Part shown: piece by piece, positions 5,366-10,673 of the stretch
Layout: each line of letters opens with the position of its first letter
How positions within the stretch are numbered: position 1 is the first letter of the stretch
Assembly (NCBI GenBank): GCA_938016235.1
Contig: CALLPU010000125.1
Coordinates: 1-12,947 of the forward strand
Direction of reading: 5' to 3'
Origin: an uncultured Granulosicoccus sp.
GTDB lineage: Bacteria; Pseudomonadota; Gammaproteobacteria; Granulosicoccales; Granulosicoccaceae
Length of the DNA stretch: 12,947 nucleotides
Program-made: the position numbers and the translations under genes
The notes under the pieces: generated by a model
What the model was told of the DNA's origin: nothing
The model's input: the letters and a program-made list of their open reading frames with translations, nothing else
The model's database searches: none

Positions 5366-6828
5366 GTGCAAAAAAAGAAACCCGAAAAATACTGATTGTC
5401 GACCAGGACGCTGATAGTGCCCAACGACTCTCACACCAGCTTGAGTTCATCGATTATGAGCCAAAAGCACTCAGTTCGCCTGAGTTGCTGGATAGCCTGG
5501 GTGAACTGTCCGTGTATAGCAGCATACTGGTAGCCAATTTCCATGGCATCGTGCCTTGGGCAACCCGGCTACGTGCCAAACACGAAAATTGTCCGCCGCT
5601 GGTGCTTCTGTTGGGTAACCAGCCTGCTGATATATCCCAGGAAGAGATTGATGAGAACTTTGTCGGGTGTTTGAAAGCAGAGATACGTTACGCGTCGCTA
5701 TCAGATCTGTTGCACAAGTCCAAGGTGCGTGGCACGGCAAATACAACACCGAGTAAAGAAGGTACTCAGAATCCGGAGCTTTTCAGATCATTGGTTGGTA
5801 ACAGTCGATCTGTGCAGCGTGTTCGCAAGATGATTGATCAGGTAGCGCCCACCGAAGCCACCGTTCTGATTCTGGGTGAATCCGGCACCGGTAAGGAGGT
5901 CGTGGCGCGGAATATTCACTACTACTCCAATCGACGTAACAAGCCCTTTGTTCCGATCAACTGCGGTGCCATACCCAGTGAGCTGCTTGAAAGTGAGTTG
6001 TTTGGGCATGAAAAGGGGTCGTTCACTGGCGCCGTCGGTGCCAGACAAGGCCGCTTTGAACTGGCAGAAGGGGGTACGATATTCCTGGATGAAATTGGTG
6101 ACATGCCACTTAACATGCAGGTGAAACTGTTAAGGGTGATCCAGGAACGCTCGTTCGAACGCGTTGGCAGCAACAAGAGTATAAAAAGTGACGTAAGAAT
6201 TGTGGCTGCCACTCATCGTGATCTTGAAATCCTCATTGAAGACGGGCGTTTTCGTGAAGATCTCTATTACCGTCTGAATGTCTTTCCCATCGAGATGCCG
6301 CCGCTGAGTAGCCGGGCGGAAGATCTGCCACTGCTGGTCAACGAGCTGATCACACGGCTTGAGCATGAAAAGAAGTCGTCTGTGCGACTGACGCCTGCGG
6401 CGATGATGGCGTTATGCAACTACGACTGGCCCGGTAACGTGCGAGAACTGGCTAACCTGATGGAGCGAATGACCATCTTGCACCCCTATGGTGTCGTTGA
6501 TGCCGGTGATTTGCCACCCAAGATGGCGCCTCACGGCAGGGCATTGAGTGAGAACCGCGATGACGCTGATGGATCGGCAGGAGCCAGCAATATGCCGCTG
6601 GTTTCCGGTATGCCCGCTGTCCCGTTAAACAACAAGCCGCGTCTACCGCGTGAAGGCATAGATCTGAAGCAGCACCTGACGGACATCGAAATCAGCCTGA
6701 TAGAGCAGGCACTGGATGAATGTTCCGGGGTGGTGGCACATGCGGCGAATCGTTTGAAGATTCGTCGGACCACTCTGGTAGAGAAGATGCGCAAGTACAG
6801 CATCCAAAGACCCGAAGAGGTTTCCTGA
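5362..6828 (+). CDS. fleQ: Flagellar master activator FleQ (sigma-54-dependent)
   Basis: Enhancer-binding AAA+ activator of RpoN-dependent early flagellar genes and, in Pseudomonas, a c-di-GMP-sensing switch for biofilm genes. The ATG at 5362 is chosen because GGAG (5349-5352) precedes it by nine bases, the first residues align with Pseudomonas FleQ, and the resulting 488 residues match its ~490. Residues 1-125 form a receiver-like domain lacking the phospho-acceptor Asp (VANFHG, Asn59 near that position). AAA+ domain: Walker A GESGTGKE (172-179), sigma-54 loop GSFTGA (219-224, usual form GAFTGA), Walker B TIFLDE (239-244). A Fis-type helix-turn-helix occupies about 450-480 (VVAHAANRLKIRRTTL). 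The c-di-GMP residues of FleQ are kept: LFRS (140-143), Arg183-Asn184 and ExxxR (Glu328, Arg332). It is divergent from flgM and upstream of flhG, its usual antagonist. Confidence 0.95.
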   Translation: MSAKKETRKILIVDQDADSAQRLSHQLEFIDYEPKALSSPELLDSLGELSVYSSILVANFHGIVPWATRLRAKHENCPPLVLLLGNQPADISQEEIDENFVGCLKAEIRYASLSDLLHKSKVRGTANTTPSKEGTQNPELFRSLVGNSRSVQRVRKMIDQVAPTEATVLILGESGTGKEVVARNIHYYSNRRNKPFVPINCGAIPSELLESELFGHEKGSFTGAVGARQGRFELAEGGTIFLDEIGDMPLNMQVKLLRVIQERSFERVGSNKSIKSDVRIVAATHRDLEILIEDGRFREDLYYRLNVFPIEMPPLSSRAEDLPLLVNELITRLEHEKKSSVRLTPAAMMALCNYDWPGNVRELANLMERMTILHPYGVVDAGDLPPKMAPHGRALSENRDDADGSAGASNMPLVSGMPAVPLNNKPRLPREGIDLKQHLTDIEISLIEQALDECSGVVAHAANRLKIRRTTLVEKMRKYSIQRPEEVS

Positions 6829-6853
6829 CCTGGCGTCAGAAGGCTTTCCTGAA

Positions 6854-6921
6854 TGACGACGGGCCGCTTGTTGGCATCTCCTGGTAGGCCGGGAGAGAGC
6901 TACGGCGGCCCTTTGTCGTTG
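6854..6921 (+). ncRNA. Long two-part RNA hairpin after fleQ (function unknown)
   Basis: GACGAC plus GGGCCGC (6855-6867) pairs with GCGGCCC (6905-6911), a TTT bulge, and GTCGTT (6915-6920). Inside it, TCTCCTGG (6877-6884) pairs with CCGGGAGA (6889-6896) around loop TAGG. The result is a near-continuous stem of about 21 pairs with one internal loop. It begins 26 nt after the fleQ stop. It is not followed by a T run, so if it ends fleQ transcription it is not a classical terminator. An independent RNA or mRNA-stabilising element is possible. Confidence 0.4.
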
Positions 6922-6985
6922 GTGAGACGATAACCAGCTGACCCTGACAAACCCTTTGATCGGAGGTTAGGTAGCGCGCAGGGCA

Positions 6986-7012
6986 CCTGCAGTTTTCAGC
7001 ATAAACTGCGGG
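6986..7012 (+). other. 10-bp hairpin in the fleQ-flhG gap
   Basis: CCTGCAGTTT (6986-6995) pairs with AAACTGCGGG (7003-7012), with one T-G pair, around a seven-base loop TCAGCAT. No T run follows. Confidence 0.4.
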
Positions 7013-7121
7013 GCGTTTCCCAAAACGAACGATTTGCTTCCCTTGGCGATCCTCGTGAGAGGTTAGCTGGCGCTCAGTGGTTCGAGACTTGCTCCAAACA
7101 CACCTTGTCACCATGACACAT

Positions 7122-7160
7122 TGGCTCTGATCGACCAGAGCGTAATGCGCTCATGAGCCA
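7122..7160 (+). promoter_or_regulatory. Overlapping alternative hairpins upstream of flhG
   Basis: Several mutually exclusive stems share bases: GCTCTG (7124-7129) with CAGAGC (7136-7141); GAGCG (7138-7142) with CGCTC (7148-7152); TGGCTC (7122-7127) with GAGCCA (7155-7160); and the palindrome GCTCATGAGC (7149-7158). Such competing structures 70-110 nt before a gene are typical of attenuators or of clustered operator half-sites. No ligand or protein is suggested by the sequence. Confidence 0.35.
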
Positions 7161-7178
7161 CGAACACAGGTGTTACGG

Positions 7179-7232
7179 ATGTTAATCAATCTTTCACGAC
7201 AGTACCCAGACTGCAGAGCCGCATTCAAGTGA
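7179..7232 (+). CDS. Possible 17-residue leader peptide of flhG
   Basis: ATG-initiated frame MLINLSRQYPDCRAAFK with a weak AGG eight bases upstream. Its stop overlaps the ATG of flhG as TGATG. As flhG has no good Shine-Dalgarno of its own, re-initiation from this mini-ORF would explain its translation. The frame is very short, so chance is a real alternative. Confidence 0.2.
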   Translation: MLINLSRQYPDCRAAFK

Positions 7233-8083
7233 TGCAAGCGGCCACATCTCGCCCTTTTGCGGAGCGTCAGCCCGTGCAGACAGTTGCTATTGCGGGCGGT
7301 AAGGGTGGAGTGGGCAAGTCCAACGTGGCTATCAATCTTGCGGTTGCCATGGGTTCGTCCGGACATGAGGTCCTGCTCGTTGATGGAGATCTTGAGCTTG
7401 GTAACGTAGACAGGCTGTTGAATCTGCGTCCACGACATAACCTGAAGCATGTCTTCTCCGGCGCTCGGCAACTTGAAGAGCTCGTGCTGGCCGGACCCAA
7501 AGGCGTTTCTGTGATTCCCAGTGACAGTGGAGCGCTGGAAATGGCTCGTTTGTCACAAATCGAACATGCTGGATTGATTGGGCTATTCAGTGAACTACCC
7601 ACTGATGCCGATACCTTGATCGTAGATATAGCGACCGGGCTCTCGGAGAGCGTATTGAGTTTTTGTCGGGCAGCGAGGGAGGTGATAGTGGTGGTTGTTG
7701 ATGAACCCACAGCTTTGCAGGATGCATTCGCCACTATCCGCGTATTGCATGAACATTGTCAGGTCAGACGCTTCCGAGTGGTTGCTAACAAGACGGATTC
7801 GTCTCGGCATGGGCTGGATCTTTATGCGTCGTTGACACAGATGACAGATCGCCATCTGGATGTATTGCTCGACTTCTGTGGATCAATCCCGTTTGATCCG
7901 CAGCTTAAGCAGGCTGTATGTCAACAACAGGCCGTCGTTGAGGCATTTCCGAGGTCGCCCGCGGCATTGGCATTTCGAAAACTGAGCGGGAGAGTCGCTC
8001 GATGGCCACAACCGCAAACGCCTTGTGGGCATATTGAATTTTTTGTAGAGCGGCTGATTCAGGCCGACGCAAGTACACGGTGA
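7229..8083 (+). CDS. flhG: Flagellar number regulator FlhG/FleN (MinD-like ATPase)
   Basis: P-loop ATPase that limits flagellar number by inhibiting FleQ and acting with FlhF at the pole. With the GTG at 7229 it has 284 residues; the ATG three bases later is equally possible. The deviant Walker A GGKGGVGKS is at 23-31, and the switch region LLVDGDLELGNVD has Asp52 and Asp54 (the usual Ala between them is Gly). Family blocks follow: EHAGLIGLFSELP, FCRAAREVIVVVVDEPT, RFRVVAN, and the C-terminal PRSPAALAFRKL and GHIEFFVERL. The N-terminus lacks an obvious DQAxxLR activation motif, although the frame is open upstream without a start codon. It is followed after 13 nt by fliA, the normal order, but flhF is missing upstream. 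No clear Shine-Dalgarno. Confidence 0.92.
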   Translation: MMQAATSRPFAERQPVQTVAIAGGKGGVGKSNVAINLAVAMGSSGHEVLLVDGDLELGNVDRLLNLRPRHNLKHVFSGARQLEELVLAGPKGVSVIPSDSGALEMARLSQIEHAGLIGLFSELPTDADTLIVDIATGLSESVLSFCRAAREVIVVVVDEPTALQDAFATIRVLHEHCQVRRFRVVANKTDSSRHGLDLYASLTQMTDRHLDVLLDFCGSIPFDPQLKQAVCQQQAVVEAFPRSPAALAFRKLSGRVARWPQPQTPCGHIEFFVERLIQADASTR

Positions 8084-8096
8084 GAACTATTTCTGT

Positions 8097-8825
8097 ATGA
8101 ATGCACACGCGATGTACAACGAAGTGACAACCGTAGATCCAGATGGCCTGGTTGCTGCCAATGCCAATCTGGTCAAGCGGATAGCCTTTCACTTGATGAA
8201 CCGACTTCCGCCAAGTGTGCAGGCAGAGGATCTGATTCAGGCTGGCATGATCGGTCTGCTTGAGGCGGCCCGCCACTATGATCCGTCGCAAGGGGCCAGT
8301 TTTGAAACCTACGCCGGTATCCGGGTACGTGGCGCGATGCTCGATGAGATTCGGCGTTCCGACTGGACACCCCGTTCGGTTCACAGGAAGTCGAGGGAAG
8401 CGGCAGAAGTGTTACGTGACATCGAACAGACAAGCGGTCGCGAAGCGAAAGCCAAGAAGGTTGCTGAGAAGTTGGGCATTGAGTTGTCGGCTTATCACCT
8501 GATTCTGACGGAAAGTTCCGCAGCTCACGTATTCAGTTTTGATCAGCCCGATGAGCATACCGGCGAAACCATAGCGCTACCGCAAAGCGCGGAAGCAAGC
8601 CCCGGTGAGCAGGTCGAGTATCAGTCTTTCAGGGAAGCGCTAGCCGTATCCATAAAGAATTTACCTGAGCGAGAGGCTCTGGTGATGTCACTGTATTACG
8701 ACGACGATCTGAACCTTCGCGAGATAGGCGACATTCTCGGCGTTAGCGAATCGCGTGTTTGCCAGATACACGGTCAGGCGCTGGTGCGACTGAAGGCGCG
8801 TATGACTGAATGGACGATGAAGTAG
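8097..8825 (+). CDS. fliA: Flagellar sigma factor FliA (sigma-28)
   Basis: RNA polymerase sigma factor for late flagellar and chemotaxis genes, about 242 residues, the typical length. Region 2 is seen as NLVKRIAFHLMNRLPPSV, DLIQAGMIGLLEAARHYD and FETYAGIRVRGAMLDEIR. Region 3 includes WTPRSVHRKSREAAEVL. Region 4 is LPEREALVMSLYYDDDLNLREIGDILGVSESRVCQIH, the -35-binding helix-turn-helix. A GGTGAG sequence about 12 nt upstream may serve as ribosome binding site; ATG 8112 (MYNEV) aligns better with some family members and could be the true start. It lies 13 nt after flhG and 10 nt before the GYF-like gene, so the three are surely one transcript. Its inhibitor FlgM is encoded at 4463-4855. Confidence 0.95.
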   Translation: MNAHAMYNEVTTVDPDGLVAANANLVKRIAFHLMNRLPPSVQAEDLIQAGMIGLLEAARHYDPSQGASFETYAGIRVRGAMLDEIRRSDWTPRSVHRKSREAAEVLRDIEQTSGREAKAKKVAEKLGIELSAYHLILTESSAAHVFSFDQPDEHTGETIALPQSAEASPGEQVEYQSFREALAVSIKNLPEREALVMSLYYDDDLNLREIGDILGVSESRVCQIHGQALVRLKARMTEWTMK

Positions 8826-8835
8826 GTAGATCGTT

Positions 8836-9276
8836 ATGGTGACAGACGAATCGCAATGGTATGTACAAAAGGGATCTCGCGTGCAGGGCCCTTTTTCTAC
8901 CAACGAAGTAGGGCGATTTTTACTGCTTGGCCGTGTGCGTAACACGGATAGAGTGAGCCGCGATGGTGAGTTATGGGAGCCGGTCACTCAGGTGCCTGAA
9001 CTCATTCCTGAAGAGCTGTTGAACCTTCAATCGGATGATGGCTGGAATCAGTTTCTGCGTGTTCGCAAGGTGGAAGACGAACGCCACGTCGAACGACCCG
9101 TTCAGGAAGAACGCCGCACTTTCCCGGATCCACTGCCCGAACAATTGCGAGACGAATGGCAAGCCACCACTCCGCCTGTCTCACACAGTGTGTTGCCATG
9201 GTCCCTGCTGGGAATAACGCTCGCAGCATTGGGCGTTGTGCTGTACCTGAATGTTACTTCTGGCCTGGCGCCTTGA
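8836..9276 (+). CDS. Tail-anchored GYF_2-like domain protein
   Basis: Protein of 146 residues. Residues 7-60 match the GYF_2 pattern: WYVQKGSRVQGPFSTNEV, then GRVRNTDRVSRDGELWEPV and a trailing P-E-L-I-P. GYF-type domains bind proline-rich peptides in known cases; partners of the bacterial version are mostly unknown. Residues 65-118 are charged and polar and probably a flexible linker. A single hydrophobic segment at about 121-142 (SLLGITLAALGVVLYLNV) ends four residues from the C-terminus, so the protein should be tail-anchored with the GYF domain in the cytoplasm. It follows fliA by 10 nt, and its ATG is preceded by TAGGTAG. Genomic position points to a role in flagellar or motility control, which is inference. 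Confidence 0.75.
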   Translation: MVTDESQWYVQKGSRVQGPFSTNEVGRFLLLGRVRNTDRVSRDGELWEPVTQVPELIPEELLNLQSDDGWNQFLRVRKVEDERHVERPVQEERRTFPDPLPEQLRDEWQATTPPVSHSVLPWSLLGITLAALGVVLYLNVTSGLAP

Positions 9277-9376
9277 CAGCCTGTAGCGTTGTGGCTGCAC
9301 GGCGCTGCTTCAGACCGAAAGGATTGGTCCACAGCTTGCAAGATCCCTGTTACCTCAGTTTACTGGAGTGGGTGCC

Positions 9377-10306
9377 ATGCCCGTTCTAAGTTCCAGACTA
9401 TCAGCCGTTACTTCGTCATCCACGCTACGCCAACAGCGTCTGGATGTGCAATTGCGGCAACTCGAATTCAATGCCTTGCTGCATCGAAAGCTGGATCTGG
9501 AGAGGCTGCTTGAATGCATGCTGACTGAAGGGCAGGGTTTCGTCCGCTTCGATGGATTGCAGTTCCTCGCAGCCGAACGCGGTGCCGATATCATGTTGGG
9601 TTTCTCTCGTCAGCATCGCCAACGCTTTGAGCTCAAGCTTGGGCAACGCTCGCTCGGAGAAGTGACTCTGATGCGCGCCAAGCCCTTCACATCGCGCGAC
9701 GAGCGAGACGCAGAACGACTGGTAGAGAGCCTGATCTATCCGCTCGACAACGCCCTTGAACATCATCGCGTCACCATGAAGGCGATGACCGATGGCCCTA
9801 CTGGATTACGTAACCAGCGTGCGCTGGATGAATTGCTTCCCCGCGAAATCCGATTGGTGCGCCGCGTTGAGCAGCCGCTCGCACTAATGCTGATTTCTGT
9901 AGATTATCTGGAGTCCATCAGTGAGCATCATGGTACTGACGTCGGGGAAAAAGCCTGGCAATCCGTGGCGGAGACACTGGGTGCAAGATTGCGTGAAAGC
10001 GACATGATTTTCCGCACTGATGAAGACGCATTTTGTATTGTGCTGAATCAGACTGGGCTGGATGGTGCTCTGGTGCTGGCCGAACGTCTACGCCAGGAAG
10101 TGGATCGATGTGTCAGCTACGACAATGTCCAGTTCGTGCTTACTGCCAGCGCCGGGGTTACCGAATTGAGCGTCAGTGACGATGCTACCGCTCTGCTGGC
10201 TCGAGCGTCAGAAGCGCTCCTGCTGGCCAAGCAATCAGGTAGAAATCAGGTGCGTGCCTTGTCGCCGGAAGACCCGACCGACGGAAACGATCCTTCCGCA
10301 GCCTAG
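9377..10306 (+). CDS. GAF-like plus catalytically degenerate GGDEF protein
   Basis: Cytoplasmic protein of 309 residues from the ATG at 9377, chosen because GGAG (9365-9368) lies eight bases upstream; a GTG at 9368 is less likely. Residues 30-135 resemble a GAF-like sensor domain with an opening helix. Residues 138-295 are a GGDEF domain by its fold markers (TDGPTGLRNQRALDELL at the start, then the LTASAGV and ASEALLLAKQSGRNQV blocks). The active site is gone: GGDEF reads DEDAF (215-219), the metal Asp is Ser174, the substrate Asn is Ser, and Asp of the GD motif is Glu191. Diguanylate cyclase activity is therefore unlikely, and the I-site RxxD five residues before the motif is not seen either. 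It probably acts as a c-di-GMP or GTP sensor or as a protein scaffold. It lies 100 nt after the GYF gene, probably in the same operon. Confidence 0.85.
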   Translation: MPVLSSRLSAVTSSSTLRQQRLDVQLRQLEFNALLHRKLDLERLLECMLTEGQGFVRFDGLQFLAAERGADIMLGFSRQHRQRFELKLGQRSLGEVTLMRAKPFTSRDERDAERLVESLIYPLDNALEHHRVTMKAMTDGPTGLRNQRALDELLPREIRLVRRVEQPLALMLISVDYLESISEHHGTDVGEKAWQSVAETLGARLRESDMIFRTDEDAFCIVLNQTGLDGALVLAERLRQEVDRCVSYDNVQFVLTASAGVTELSVSDDATALLARASEALLLAKQSGRNQVRALSPEDPTDGNDPSAA

Positions 10307-10383
10307 TGTACTGTTAATTCGGCGGCGGACATTGCGCCAGATCGAGTGGCATGGGTCTCAATTCAAGTTTTTTGGTTTCTCTC

Positions 10384-10413
10384 CTGCCATAGGTAAAAAG
10401 TTTCGGGTATACT
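10384..10413 (+). promoter_or_regulatory. Sigma-70 promoter of tRNA-Glu
   Basis: -35 CTGCCA (10384-10389) and -10 TATACT (10408-10413), spacing 18. The bases after the -10 are GC rich (GCGCAGC), the discriminator type seen at stringently controlled stable-RNA promoters. The tRNA begins 40 nt later. Confidence 0.6.
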
Positions 10414-10453
10414 GCGCAGCTCGAAGGCGCTGGGTTGTTTGCAGCACATCAAT

Positions 10454-10529
10454 GTCCCCTTCGTCTAGTGGCCTAGGACACCGCCCTTTCACGGCGGTAA
10501 CAGGGGTTCGAGTCCCCTAGGGGACGCCA
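10454..10529 (+). tRNA. tRNA-Glu, anticodon UUC
   Basis: Complete cloverleaf of 76 nt. Acceptor arms are GTCCCCT (10454-10460) and AGGGGAC (10519-10525), discriminator G10526, encoded CCA 10527-10529. The anticodon stem CCGCC/GGCGG flanks loop CTTTCAC with anticodon TTC at 10488-10490. The T arm is CAGGGGTTCGAGTCCCCT-like with the conserved GTTCGA. It stands alone between the GGDEF gene and the convergent RND gene. No duplicated 3' end was seen nearby, so there is no sign of an integrated element. Confidence 0.97.
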
Positions 10530-10597
10530 CCTTCGTTTTTCCGGATCTGCGCTTGCTCACTACCCTGCAATTTCGGGGGTGAGAAGTGCCAGTCCCG

Positions 10598-10622
10598 AAA
10601 CAAACGATGGCGTCACCATCGT
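10598..10622 (-). terminator. Probable intrinsic terminator of the RND efflux gene
   Basis: Arms ACGATGG (10604-10610) and CCATCGT (10616-10622) pair perfectly around CGTCA. On the minus strand the stem is followed by TTGTTTC, an interrupted T run. It lies about 50 nt past the stop of the RND gene. Confidence 0.6.
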
Positions 10623-10673
10623 CGCATGCCATGCGCACTCTGAACCACAGCACCTGTTTTATAACTGCACCGC

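Larger units (their letters stand above)
6829..7228. other. 400-nt structured intergenic region between fleQ and flhG
   Basis: No convincing gene in either strand; the minus-strand frame at 6836-7114 has no recognisable protein character. The region is unusually rich in hairpins: a long two-part stem at 6855-6920, a 10-bp stem at 6986-7012, CCTC-GTGA-GAGG (7051-7062, a GNRA-type tetraloop) and overlapping alternatives at 7122-7160. In many gammaproteobacteria flhF would lie immediately upstream of flhG; no flhF remnant is seen. It may be a long flhG leader, a processed small RNA or both. Confidence 0.55.

Noticed and set aside
6855..6972. Integron attC site
   Set aside because: GTTAGGT at 6966-6972 fits the GTTRRRY core site, but no matching RYYYAAC partner lies at the required distance and no integrase is present.
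6921..7020. c-di-GMP riboswitch (GEMM) in the flhG leader
   Set aside because: A TTAGGTAGCG stretch near 6966-6975 recalls part of GEMM-I, but the conserved core, tetraloop and receptor order do not follow.
6836..7114. 92-codon minus-strand ORF in the fleQ-flhG gap
   Set aside because: Composition is not protein-like (scattered Cys, Arg and Ser runs, no domain), there is no ribosome binding site, and it coincides with hairpin-forming sequence.
10454..10673. tRNA-Glu as an integration site for a mobile element
   Set aside because: No repeated tRNA 3' end, integrase or compositional break is seen downstream; the next gene is an ordinary chromosomal efflux permease.
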